Below, piece by piece: positions 42,983-51,627 of a stretch of DNA of 64,000 nt. Where the stretch lies: assembly GCF_003217515.1 (NCBI RefSeq), contig NZ_QJSX01000006.1, forward strand, positions 1 through 64,000, read 5' to 3'. Within the stretch, counting starts at the first letter, position 1. The number at the start of each line of letters is the position of its first letter. The translations under genes and the position numbers were made by a program. The DNA is from Deinococcus yavapaiensis KR-236. Its GTDB lineage: Bacteria > Deinococcota > Deinococci > Deinococcales > Deinococcaceae. The notes below the pieces were generated by a model. It searched no databases. It had not been told where the DNA came from and saw only the letters and a program-made list of their open reading frames with translations.

Positions 42983-43239
42983 GTGAAGCGGCGACGCGGA
43001 AGAGCGTCGAGCGTTGGAAGTGTGGTGGAAGGCGGCGGTCATAACGGGGAGGGCGCCTCGCGGGCGACTTGATTTAAGAGTACATAAAGACGCGCATGCA
43101 AGTCATTCGCATAAGCACATTTGCCCCACGGCCCTCGACCGCCTCTGCGTACGTAGCTTTCCAGACTCGCTATTTCGCGCGGTCAGAGCGAACATCCCAC
43201 ACCAGGAAAGCGAGAAACGCTCTCCAGGAGGGAGAAATC

Positions 43240-44412
43240 ATGAAACGACGAACGAACGGCGACGGGTGCGTCAAGAAACTACCGAGCGGCAGCCACCGCT
43301 GGCAGATCACGCTCGGGTTCGACGAGCACGGCCGGCAGATCCTCAAGAGCGGCACGGAGAAAACCAAGCAGGACGCCGAGCGCGCCCGCGTGCAAGCCTT
43401 GGCAGACCACAGCCGCGGCTTGCTGCCCGTCCCCAGCCAAGTCAAGGTCGGAGAGTGGCTTTCGCGCTGGTGCGCTTTGAAGCGCGCGAACCTCGCGCCT
43501 AAAACGCACGCGAACTACCAGTACGTCATCGACCGCCACCTCATTCCGCTGCTCGGCCACAAGAAGCTGCAAGACCTCAAACCGAGCGACGTGCGCGCCG
43601 CGTACGTTCACCTCGCCGACCGCGGCTTCTCGAAGTCGCTGCTGCACCAAGCGCGCGTCATCCTGCGGCAAGCCCTGCAAGAAGCGGTGTTCGATGAGCT
43701 CGTCGCGCGCAACGCCGCCGAGGTCGCGCGCTTGCCGAGCTTCAAACGCTCTCAGACCGCGCGGGCGCTCGACACCGCCGAAGTCACAGCCTTCCTGCGC
43801 GTGGCGAGCGAGCACCGCTTGGGGAGGCTGTTCGCGTTCGTGCTTTCCACGGGTCTGCGACGAGGCGAGGTGTGCGCCCTGCGCTGGGTGAACGTCGACC
43901 TCGAACGAGGCATTCTCCGCGTACGAGAGAACGTCACGGTCGTCCATGGCAAGGCCGTGCTGGGCGCGCCGAAAACCGAGGCGGGCGTACGGGACCTGCA
44001 CCTCGCGTCGGACACGGTTGCGCTGCTGCGCGAGCACCGACGTGAGCACGGTGTGTCGCCGAACGGGTACGTGTTTACCAACGCCCGCGGCGAGCGGCTC
44101 TACCCGGATTCCCTGACGAAACTCGCCGGGAAGCTCGCGCAGCGAGCCAAGCTCGGGGATGTGCGCTTTCACGACCTTCGCCACACGTACGCGTCGCTGA
44201 TGCTCGCGCGGGGCGTGCCGATGGAAGTCGTGAGCGAGAAGCTCGGGCACTCACGGCCCAGCACGACTGCCGACATCTACCGACACGTGTTCGCCGAGGA
44301 GCATGAGCGGCACACCCTCGACCTCACGGAGCTCCTTACGCCAGTGCCGTTGAAGATTCGCAGCGCCGCGAAGCGAGTCGAGGACGTGGACGCAGACGAG
44401 CCCGCCGCCTAA
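43240..44412 (+). CDS. phage-type tyrosine integrase, paralogue of the one at 41090
   Basis: 390 residues from the ATG at 43240, preceded by AGGAGGGAG. The N-terminal arm domain is SHRWQITLGFDEHGRQILKSGTEKTKQDAE. The core-binding part has VGEWLSRWCALKRANLAPKTHANYQYVI. Catalytic residues: Arg in LSTGLRRGEVCALRW, HxLR in VRFHDLRHTYASLMLARG, LGHSRPSTT and Tyr in ADIYRHVFAEEH. It is divergent from the minus-strand integrase, with a shared intergenic region of about 260 bp. No attachment repeat was recognised between it and dndC. Confidence 0.9.
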   Translation: MKRRTNGDGCVKKLPSGSHRWQITLGFDEHGRQILKSGTEKTKQDAERARVQALADHSRGLLPVPSQVKVGEWLSRWCALKRANLAPKTHANYQYVIDRHLIPLLGHKKLQDLKPSDVRAAYVHLADRGFSKSLLHQARVILRQALQEAVFDELVARNAAEVARLPSFKRSQTARALDTAEVTAFLRVASEHRLGRLFAFVLSTGLRRGEVCALRWVNVDLERGILRVRENVTVVHGKAVLGAPKTEAGVRDLHLASDTVALLREHRREHGVSPNGYVFTNARGERLYPDSLTKLAGKLAQRAKLGDVRFHDLRHTYASLMLARGVPMEVVSEKLGHSRPSTTADIYRHVFAEEHERHTLDLTELLTPVPLKIRSAAKRVEDVDADEPAA

Positions 44413-44804
44413 AGTGCGACTGAGAAGCGTGTGTGACGTTGTTTACGATACTCACGACATGCCAGCACGATGACCATGAGGTGCCGCCAACACGCTCCGG
44501 CGCAAAGCGTAACTTAGCAAGTGGCTGCGCATGAGCCTTCGGATTCCCGAGCGACGCTTGGTCGGGGAAGCGAGTGCAAGCGTTGATCGCCAAGGAGTTC
44601 GGCGTGGTATACCACCGAGACCACATGTTCCCGCTGCTGCGTCGCTTGGGCTTTATTCGCCATCGTTTGCGGAGATCGAAAGGCGTTTGACCCGATGCCC
44701 TCATCTTGGTTTTGCTCGTCTAGGACGCTTTTCAGAATCACTTTAACCAGTTTTGATGACTAACTCGTCGTCTGGTCGGTTGCGTTAAGGTCAAACGCGC
44801 GAAT
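44413..44804. other. intergenic region holding an IS remnant
   Basis: The gap between the integrase and the dnd promoter region. Only a short transposase fragment (listed separately) is recognisable. Base composition becomes AT-richer toward 44740-44850, where the dnd promoter should lie. Confidence 0.5.
44574..44690 (+). pseudogene. short IS630-type transposase fragment (winged-helix part)
   Basis: One frame reads VQALIAKEFGVVYHRDHMFPL and then LRRLGFIRHRLRRSKGV before TGA. This matches the second DNA-binding subdomain of IS630-family transposases (xLIxxxFGVxYHxxHVxxLLxxLGF). Nothing else of the element remains. It sits just upstream of the dnd promoter region. Confidence 0.55.
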
Positions 44805-44836
44805 GTAAAGCTACCGTTTTACCTTTTTGCTATACT
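44805..44836 (+). promoter_or_regulatory. candidate dnd promoter with operator-like inverted repeat
   Basis: TATACT at 44831-44836 is a good -10 hexamer, 54 bases before the dndC ATG. Just upstream lies GTAAA (44805-44809) and its inverse TTTAC (44818-44822), spaced eight bases apart, overlapping the -35 region. No consensus -35 box was found at 16-18 bp. DndB proteins repress dnd operons in characterised systems, so an operator here is plausible but inferred. Confidence 0.4.
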
Positions 44837-44889
44837 AGCTACGAACTGAGCGGGTGCGCGTGCCACCCCTTAAGTCCTTCAGGAGAGTT

Positions 44890-46389
44890 ATGCGCAAAGG
44901 TCTACCGAGCGAAAGCTCGTTCAGCGAACACCGATCCATTCACGACGTCCTTCAAGAAATTCGAGACGTGTATCAACGTTACCCTCAACCTTGGGTGCTG
45001 GGGTACAGCGGCGGCAAGGACTCCACCGCCGTGCTGCAACTCGTGTGGCGCGCCCTTGAAGTCCTACCGGAAGACCAACGCCAAAAACCCGTGTACGTCA
45101 TCTCGTCGGACACCCTCGTTGAAGCGCCTCTTCTGGTCGACCACATTGACCGCAACATCGCCCTCATCGAACGAGCCGCGCGTGACGCGCGCATGCCTTT
45201 CGTGCCCGCCAAGGTCAAACCCGTCTTGAACGACACCTTTTGGGTGAATTTGATTGGTCGCGGGTACCCGGCGCCATCCTCGAAGTTCCGTTGGTGCACG
45301 GAACGCCTCAAAATTAATCCGGCCGACCGCTTCGTCGAAGAGAAAGTCGCGGAGCACACCGAAGTCATCATGATTTTGGGCGTGCGTAAAACCGAAAGCG
45401 CCACGCGCATGCAACTGCTGAATTCGTACATGGTCAATGACCACGTGCTGCGCCGACACTCCTCGCTGCACGGCGCGTACTTGTACTCGCCCATCGTAGA
45501 TTTCAGCACGGACGACGTGTGGAGTTACCTGCTGCAAAACGCCTCACCTTGGGGCGCGGACAACCGCCAGTTGTCCGCAATGTACCGCAACGCCACGTCC
45601 GCCGGCGAGTGCCCGCTCGTCGTGGATGACAGCACCCCGTCGTGCGGCCAAAGCCGCTTTGGTTGCTGGGTGTGCACTGTGGTCGAACGAGACCGCAGCA
45701 TGGACGCCCTCATCGAAAACGGCGACGGCGACAACGATTGGTTGCAGCACCTCGCGGACTTCCGCACCTTCCTGCGTGAAACCACCGATCCGGCGCGCAA
45801 GCACATTTACCGTGATTTTCGCGGCCGCAACGGCCGCGTGATTTACCTCAAGGACGGTACGCTCGGCGCGCGCACGTACCGCCTTGACACGAGCCGCGAA
45901 ATGCTTCGGCGCCTCCTTGAAATTCAGGAGAACATTCGTCGCGAGGGCCCGCCCGAACCGATCACGCTCGTCAGCGACGAGGAACTACACGAAATTCGCC
46001 GCTTGTGGCGCACAGAACGCCAAGACTGGGAGGATTCCGTCCCGACCATTGTGCGTGACGTCACCGGTCGTGACCTCGCGTGGCCCACGAACGACGACGG
46101 ACACTTCGATGCGGATCACCGCGCGCTGCTCGAAAGTTTGTGCGACGAGCACGGCGTGCCGTTTGATTTAATGGCGCGCCTCCTCGAAGTTGAGCGTCGC
46201 TCAAGTGGCGTCACGCGCCGCGCCGGCGTTGTGAAGGAACTCGGGGAAGTGCTCGAGCGCGAATGGCGCGCCGAAGAAGAACTGCTCGCCGTGTCTCGTG
46301 CGCGCGCCGAAGGCGCGTTGTACCCGGTGGCGGCTGCCGCGATTGAAGAAGAAGCGGCGCGCCGTGACACACAGAAGGCGCGCGCGTGA
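44890..46389 (+). CDS. dndC: DNA phosphorothioation protein DndC (first copy)
   Basis: 499 residues from the ATG at 44890, with AGGAGAG upstream. It is a PAPS-reductase-like ATP pyrophosphatase: P-loop LGYSGGKDSTAVLQLVWRAL, then VISSDTLVEAP. Cysteines fit the 4Fe-4S cluster: KFRWCTERLKI, then SCGQSRFGCWVC. The ELHEIRRLWRTERQDWEDSVP block is characteristic of DndC. DndC adenylates or activates the DNA backbone for sulfur insertion using sulfur delivered by the cysteine desulfurase. It is the first gene of a coupled operon and overlaps dndD by four bases (ATGA). Confidence 0.93.
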   Translation: MRKGLPSESSFSEHRSIHDVLQEIRDVYQRYPQPWVLGYSGGKDSTAVLQLVWRALEVLPEDQRQKPVYVISSDTLVEAPLLVDHIDRNIALIERAARDARMPFVPAKVKPVLNDTFWVNLIGRGYPAPSSKFRWCTERLKINPADRFVEEKVAEHTEVIMILGVRKTESATRMQLLNSYMVNDHVLRRHSSLHGAYLYSPIVDFSTDDVWSYLLQNASPWGADNRQLSAMYRNATSAGECPLVVDDSTPSCGQSRFGCWVCTVVERDRSMDALIENGDGDNDWLQHLADFRTFLRETTDPARKHIYRDFRGRNGRVIYLKDGTLGARTYRLDTSREMLRRLLEIQENIRREGPPEPITLVSDEELHEIRRLWRTERQDWEDSVPTIVRDVTGRDLAWPTNDDGHFDADHRALLESLCDEHGVPFDLMARLLEVERRSSGVTRRAGVVKELGEVLEREWRAEEELLAVSRARAEGALYPVAAAAIEEEAARRDTQKARA

Positions 46390-48422
46390 AGCTCCTCGAA
46401 CTGGAAGTGCGCAATCTCGGCTTGTACCGTGACGCGCACCGCTTCGACTTCACGACCGGCGCCCCGCCCCGCAACCTCGTGCTCGTCACCGGACACAACG
46501 GCGCCGGGAAAACAACTCTGTTCAGCGCGTTCGGCCTCGCGTTGCACGGCCGCTTGAGCTTCGGGGACCGCGTGAGTGACGACGCGTACCGCGCGCACGT
46601 CTTGGCTCGCTTTCATCGGTATGCCGGGACGGAAGGCTTGTTCGACGGCGTGCGTGACCGCGCCCAAACGCAGGAGGCCGGGGTGCGCCTCGCCTTCGAG
46701 TACGTGCGTTCCGGCCGGCCCGCGCGGGTTGACGTGCACCGCACGTGGCGTCGCCGAGGTGCCGGCGTCGAGGAGGACTTGGTGGTGCTCGTGGACGGCC
46801 ACGCGCCCGACGCGCACCGCGAAGATTACCAAGCGTTTCTCAACGACCTCGTGCCGCCCGGCGTGGGCTTTTTGTGCTTCTTCGACGCCGAGCGGCTCGA
46901 CGCGCTGTCTCACCCGGACAACGCGACGCTGCTCGCCGAAGCCGTTCGTCGCCTGCTGGGCTTGGACGTCGTGCGGCGCCTTCGCTCTGACCTCGAGCGG
47001 TACAGCGCCGCGAACAAGTCGACCGAGCATGCATCGCGCGGCTTGTTCGACAAATTGTTCGACATGGACGCCGCGACGCAAGCGGACCACGCGCGGCAAC
47101 GAGACGTGCACGCACGCCTGGGCGCCCTCGACACGCAGCTTGCGGAGTTGCAAGGGCAAACGGAAGAGCTCGAGCGTCGCATCGCGGCCGAAGGCGGCGG
47201 ATACGCTGAGCGCCGTGAACGCTTCGGATTGCGCCGCGCGGAACTCGACGCGATCATTGAAACGCAAGAAGCGCGCCTTGCGGGCCTCGCGACGGGCCTG
47301 CTGCCATTCGCGCTCGCGCCTGAATTGTGCCGCGCGCTCGACATACGCCTCGAGCGTGAAAGCCGCGCCGCGTCGAGCGGCGCGACGCGCGACGCGTGGA
47401 ACGAACACGTGGCGCGCGTCGCGGACGCGCTGGAGTCCCCAGATTTCTGGTTGAACGTGACGCTGGAGGACGCGGCGCGCGCGCAACTGCGCGACCGTTT
47501 CCTCAACGTCCTCGCGCTGCCACACGACATAAGTGAAGTGGCGCTGCACCCGCTGTCCGAACCGGAACGCACTCGGTTGCGCGCGTGGCTGCTTGACGTC
47601 AACGAGACACTCCCGCGGGAAGTGGTGGGCATCGCGCGCGTCCTCGCGGACGCCTCAGCGGAACGCGCGGCCGTGCAAGCGGACTTGGACCGCGTGCCCG
47701 ACGAGGACGTGTTGCGGCCTCTGCACGAAGAACTCGCCCGGCTCGCCGAGCGAACGCGCGCCGTGCGTCAAGAGCGCGACGAACGCGAAGCGGACCGCGC
47801 GGCCCTCGACGCGAAACTCGCTGCGGCGGAAAAGAAACGCGAGCAGGCCCTCGCGGATCTCGAAGCTACCCGCGCCTCCGAACGTCGCTTGGAACTCGCC
47901 GCGAAAGGCCAGTTGGTGCTGCGGACCTTCGAGGACGCCTTGGCGCGTCAACGCCTCGAAGCGCTCGAGGGAGCGCTCGTGGCGCGCTTCAACGCGTTGT
48001 GCCGCAAAGATCAACTGCTCGACCGCGCGCGCATTGATTCACGCACGTTTCAAGTGCAACTGCGTGCGGCGGACGGCGCGCCGTTGCTGCTCGAGAGCTT
48101 CTCCGCCGGCGAGCGGCAGTTATTCGGTTTGTCGTTGCTGTGGGCGCTTCGTGACGTCACGAAGCATGACCTTCCGCTCGTGATCGACACGCCGCTGGGA
48201 CGTCTTGACCAACTGCACCGAGAGCGGATGATGCGTGACTTCGTGCCCGCCGTGAGCGACCAAGTGGTGCTGCTCACGACGGACGCGGAACTGGACGACG
48301 CGTTGTTTGATGCGGTGCGGCCACAAGTGGCGCGCGCATACCGCCTCGCCTTCGACGCGCAGCACGGCGAAACACGTCCAAGTGAAACGTCGCTGCACGC
48401 CCCGGCCTTGGCGGGCCGATGA
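46386..48422 (+). CDS. dndD: DNA phosphorothioation ATPase DndD (first copy)
   Basis: 678 residues of the SMC/Rad50-like family. The N-terminal LLELEVRNLGLYRDAHRFDF is followed by Walker A LVTGHNGAGKTTLFSAFGLALHG. The middle is helical coiled coil (residues about 200-560). The C-terminal ATPase half has signature SAGERQLFGLSLLWALRDV and Walker B DLPLVIDTPLGRLDQLHRERMM. DndD supplies ATPase/nicking activity in the DndCDE complex that inserts sulfur. It is coupled to dndC by ATGA overlap and followed by dndE ten bases later. Confidence 0.93.
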   Translation: MKLLELEVRNLGLYRDAHRFDFTTGAPPRNLVLVTGHNGAGKTTLFSAFGLALHGRLSFGDRVSDDAYRAHVLARFHRYAGTEGLFDGVRDRAQTQEAGVRLAFEYVRSGRPARVDVHRTWRRRGAGVEEDLVVLVDGHAPDAHREDYQAFLNDLVPPGVGFLCFFDAERLDALSHPDNATLLAEAVRRLLGLDVVRRLRSDLERYSAANKSTEHASRGLFDKLFDMDAATQADHARQRDVHARLGALDTQLAELQGQTEELERRIAAEGGGYAERRERFGLRRAELDAIIETQEARLAGLATGLLPFALAPELCRALDIRLERESRAASSGATRDAWNEHVARVADALESPDFWLNVTLEDAARAQLRDRFLNVLALPHDISEVALHPLSEPERTRLRAWLLDVNETLPREVVGIARVLADASAERAAVQADLDRVPDEDVLRPLHEELARLAERTRAVRQERDEREADRAALDAKLAAAEKKREQALADLEATRASERRLELAAKGQLVLRTFEDALARQRLEALEGALVARFNALCRKDQLLDRARIDSRTFQVQLRAADGAPLLLESFSAGERQLFGLSLLWALRDVTKHDLPLVIDTPLGRLDQLHRERMMRDFVPAVSDQVVLLTTDAELDDALFDAVRPQVARAYRLAFDAQHGETRPSETSLHAPALAGR

Positions 48423-48432
48423 GGAGACCTAC

Positions 48433-48828
48433 ATGAGTTTAAACAAGGTGTACGTGGACCGCGAAGCGGATTACCGCTTGCGCGCCCTCAAAGCTCGCAC
48501 GGGTCTCACCCCGAACTTGTTGTGCCGCCTTGGGTTTTGCTTGTCACTCGCGGAACCTGGCGTGCCCGAACTGGAGTTGTACGCCAACGGTCAAGAACGC
48601 GAATTCAACCGCTACACCCTCACGGGTGAATGGGATCCGTTGTTCTTCGCGCTGCTGCGTGAGCGACTGCACCGCGACGGCCTTGACCCGGTGGCGGACT
48701 TGGAAGCGCAGTTCAAGGCGCACCTCGGGCGAGGCGTGCAGATGCTGTCGCAACGCGTCAAAACCATGGCAGACCTCGCGGCGCTCATCGTGACGATGCA
48801 AGACAAAGCGGGAGGTGTTCGTGCTTGA
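48433..48828 (+). CDS. dndE: DNA phosphorothioation protein DndE
   Basis: 131 residues from the ATG at 48433, with GAGGAGA upstream. The segment LRALKARTGLTPNLLCRLGFCLSLAEPGVP matches DndE, which forms a basic oligomer binding nicked double-stranded DNA. Next come EREFNRYTLTGEWDPLFFALLRERLHRDG and a helical C-terminus. Size and position after dndD are canonical. Its end overlaps the start of the cysteine desulfurase gene. Confidence 0.9.
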   Translation: MSLNKVYVDREADYRLRALKARTGLTPNLLCRLGFCLSLAEPGVPELELYANGQEREFNRYTLTGEWDPLFFALLRERLHRDGLDPVADLEAQFKAHLGRGVQMLSQRVKTMADLAALIVTMQDKAGGVRA

Positions 48829-49993
48829 CGCGTCCCGTCCGGTGTACATGGATTACCACGCGACCACGCCCGTGGATGAGCGGGTTGTGCGCGCGATGCT
48901 GCCGTACTTCACGGATGTGTTCGCGAACGCCGCGAGCGTTGATCACGAAGCGGGCGCGCAGGCGAACGCCGCCGTGGAGGCCGCTCGGGACCACGTGGCG
49001 CGCCTGCTCGGCGCGCGCAGCGACGAAATCGTGTTCACGAGCGGCGCGACCGAAGCGGACAACCTTGCGATTCTCGGGGCGACCGAGAAACTCGCGGATA
49101 AAGGCAATCACGTCATCACCACGGTCGCGGAACACAAAGCGGTCCTCGACGCGTGCAAGCACCTTGAGCGTCTCGGGAAACGCGTGACGTACCTGCCTGT
49201 GGATGCGTACGGCCGCGTGAATCTCGATGAATTACGCGAAGCCATCACGAACGAGACGGTGTTGATTTCCATCATGGCGGCAAACAACGAAATCGGCACG
49301 GTCGCGCCGCTCGCCGAGATCGGCGCGATTGCTCGCGAGCGCGGCGTGCTGTTTCATACGGACGCCACGCAGGCCGTCGGGTACATCGACATCGACGTCG
49401 TGAAGCAGCACATTGACCTCTTGTCGCTTTCCGCCCACAAGTTTTACGGCCCGAAAGGGGTGGGGGCATTGTACGTGCGCAAACGCGGCAAGCGCGTGCG
49501 TCTCGCGCCGCAACTGCACGGCGGCGGACACGAGCGTGGCATGCGCAGCGGCACCCTCAACGTGCCGGGCATCGTCGGGCTGGGCGCCGCGGCCGACATC
49601 GCCCGCAAAGAACGCGAAGCGCTCGCGGCCCGCCTGCGGCACCTGCGTGACCGCTTGTGGCACGCGTTGCAAGCGGCCGTTCCGGGCGTTGAACTCAACG
49701 GACACCCGACCGAGCGTCTTCCGCACAACCTCAGTGTCTTCATTCCCGGCGTGGAAAGCCGGTCGCTGCTCGTGCAAACGAAGCGTGACGTGGCGCTTTC
49801 CACCGGGTCGGCATGCACCACTGCGTCGGTGGAGCCGTCGCACGTGCTGTTGGCATTGGGTTTCGGCGAAAACCGCGCGCATCAATCTGTGCGTTTCGGG
49901 TTGGGTCGAGGCACGACCGAAGCGGAGGTGGACTTCGTCGCAGCTCGCGTCGCAGACGCGGCAGCTCGCTTGAGACAGTTGGTGGCTTCGTGA
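48821..49993 (+). CDS. dndA: cysteine desulfurase DndA/IscS-like
   Basis: 390 residues. Class V aminotransferase-type desulfurase: early VYMDYHATTPVDERVV, then FTSGATEADNLAILG, HVITTVAEHKAVLD, FHTDATQAVGYIDIDV, PLP-lysine in SLSAHKFYGPKGVGALYVRK, and the sulfur-carrying Cys in VALSTGSACTTASVEPSHVLLALG. It provides persulfide sulfur to DndC. The start is taken at the GTG at 48821 because GGGAGG sits five bases upstream; GTG at 48815 is in frame. It lies inside the dnd operon after dndE rather than leading it, and overlaps dndB (GTGA). Confidence 0.9.
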   Translation: MLDASRPVYMDYHATTPVDERVVRAMLPYFTDVFANAASVDHEAGAQANAAVEAARDHVARLLGARSDEIVFTSGATEADNLAILGATEKLADKGNHVITTVAEHKAVLDACKHLERLGKRVTYLPVDAYGRVNLDELREAITNETVLISIMAANNEIGTVAPLAEIGAIARERGVLFHTDATQAVGYIDIDVVKQHIDLLSLSAHKFYGPKGVGALYVRKRGKRVRLAPQLHGGGHERGMRSGTLNVPGIVGLGAAADIARKEREALAARLRHLRDRLWHALQAAVPGVELNGHPTERLPHNLSVFIPGVESRSLLVQTKRDVALSTGSACTTASVEPSHVLLALGFGENRAHQSVRFGLGRGTTEAEVDFVAARVADAAARLRQLVAS

Positions 49994-51627
49994 CGACGAC
50001 CGACGTGACGAGCGCCCTCGAGAAGATTCGCGACGCGCAAGCGCTGCAGCGCCGCATCGTGCAAGATCTGCTCGATGATCAACTGCACGATGAAACGCGG
50101 GTGCTCGTCACGGCGGGCCGCATGGGCGTCACGACGTCCTACGTCGGCACCGTCAGTTTCCGCTGGATCGACCGGAACGTCAAAATTTTCACGCAACTCG
50201 ACCTCATCCGCAACCGCCTCGATGACCGCGGGCAATTCGTGCTGGACAACGAAAGCATCGACGAATTGCAGCAACGCGCGCCTGACTGGTCTCGCCAAGC
50301 GGTCCTCGTGCATTACTTGCTGCGCAACCGCGCCCGAAAGTTTCCCGCGATGCTGCTCGTGGTGTCCGAAGCATGGGTGAACGACCCGGCCGCGCCCGAA
50401 TGGAACGCGGAAGGCCGCGCCACGAAAGCCTCCGTGCCGTTCGCGCGGCTCGACGGGCAGGGCCGCGTGGGACTCGTCGAACTTCGCCGCGGCGTCACGG
50501 TGTACGTCGTGGACGGTCAGCACCGTCTGATGGGCATTCAAGGCTTGTTGGAGTTGCTGCGCACCGGTCACTTGGATTTACGCGCCGCGAACCGCAAACC
50601 CACGGGCGTGGAAAGCCTCGAGCAACTCAAAGTCAGCCTCGGCTTGACCGACGCGGATATCGCCAGCGTCGAAGACGAAACGATGGGCGTGGAATTCATC
50701 CCGGCGGTCATGCAAGGCGAAACGCGCGAGGACGCGCGCCGCCGCGTGCGCTCGACCTTCGTGCACGTCAACAAAACGGCTCGGCCACTCACGCACGGTG
50801 AGCTCGCCGCGCTCGACGAGGAAGACGGCTTCGCGATCGTGGCGCGCACGATCGCGCGTCAGCACCCGTTGTTCAAGAAAGAAGAAAGCGGAGACCGCGT
50901 GAGCCTCAAGACGACGGCGCTGCCCGACCGCAGCAAATGGCTCACGGCCCTCGCGACGCTCACGGACATGGCGCGCGGATACCTCGGGGCGGCCGCGCCT
51001 TTTCGCGCGTGGGTGCCGCGCCGCAAAGATGAACTGGCCACGCGGCCTGACGAAACCGAATTGGAGGACGCCACGCGCCGCTTTCGCGAATTTTGGGATG
51101 GCGTGGCGAGCTTGCCGAGCTTCGCGTCCATTCAAAAGGGCGAAGCGACGATCGACGAATGGCGGCAATTTCCGACGCGCGCCAAAGGCAAAAGCGTCGG
51201 GCACGGTCACCTCCTCATGCGTCCGGTCGGGCAAAGTATCCTTGCGGACGCCGTCGGGAAGTTGCACCGCAACGGCCAAGGCGTTCCGCTCGCGGACCTC
51301 GTGTCGCGGTTGCGCCGCCTTGACGAAGCGCACTTGTTCGACCGCGTTGACGCGCCCACCAGTCCTTGGTACGGCGTTGTGTACGACCCCGTCGGGCAGC
51401 GCATCGTGCTGTCCGGCCGAGACGCGGGCGTGTTGATTCTCACGCACCTGCTTGGCGGAGAAAGCGCCCTCACGCCTGCCGAGCGCGCCCGCCTTCTCGA
51501 GCAGTACCGGAAACTCCGCACGGTGCCCGGTGAAAACGGCGCTGCCCTGTACTGGAACGCCAGCGGGGACCGCGTGGCGTCACCGGACGCGATCGAGTTG
51601 CCTCGCGCGCCCGAAGGCACCGCGTGA
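49990..51627 (+). CDS. dndB: DndB-type DGQHR-domain protein (first copy)
   Basis: 545 residues from the GTG at 49990, which overlaps the desulfurase stop. The hallmark DGQHR motif is in VTVYVVDGQHRLMGIQGLLELL. Other family blocks are FPAMLLVVSEAWVNDPAAPEW, RRRVRSTFVHVNKTARPLTHGELAALDEEDGFAIVARTI and HLLMRPVGQSILADAVGKL. DndB proteins bind DNA and repress dnd operons, and influence modification frequency. It is the last canonical gene of the first set and is itself overlapped by the second dndC. Confidence 0.9.
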   Translation: MTTTDVTSALEKIRDAQALQRRIVQDLLDDQLHDETRVLVTAGRMGVTTSYVGTVSFRWIDRNVKIFTQLDLIRNRLDDRGQFVLDNESIDELQQRAPDWSRQAVLVHYLLRNRARKFPAMLLVVSEAWVNDPAAPEWNAEGRATKASVPFARLDGQGRVGLVELRRGVTVYVVDGQHRLMGIQGLLELLRTGHLDLRAANRKPTGVESLEQLKVSLGLTDADIASVEDETMGVEFIPAVMQGETREDARRRVRSTFVHVNKTARPLTHGELAALDEEDGFAIVARTIARQHPLFKKEESGDRVSLKTTALPDRSKWLTALATLTDMARGYLGAAAPFRAWVPRRKDELATRPDETELEDATRRFREFWDGVASLPSFASIQKGEATIDEWRQFPTRAKGKSVGHGHLLMRPVGQSILADAVGKLHRNGQGVPLADLVSRLRRLDEAHLFDRVDAPTSPWYGVVYDPVGQRIVLSGRDAGVLILTHLLGGESALTPAERARLLEQYRKLRTVPGENGAALYWNASGDRVASPDAIELPRAPEGTA

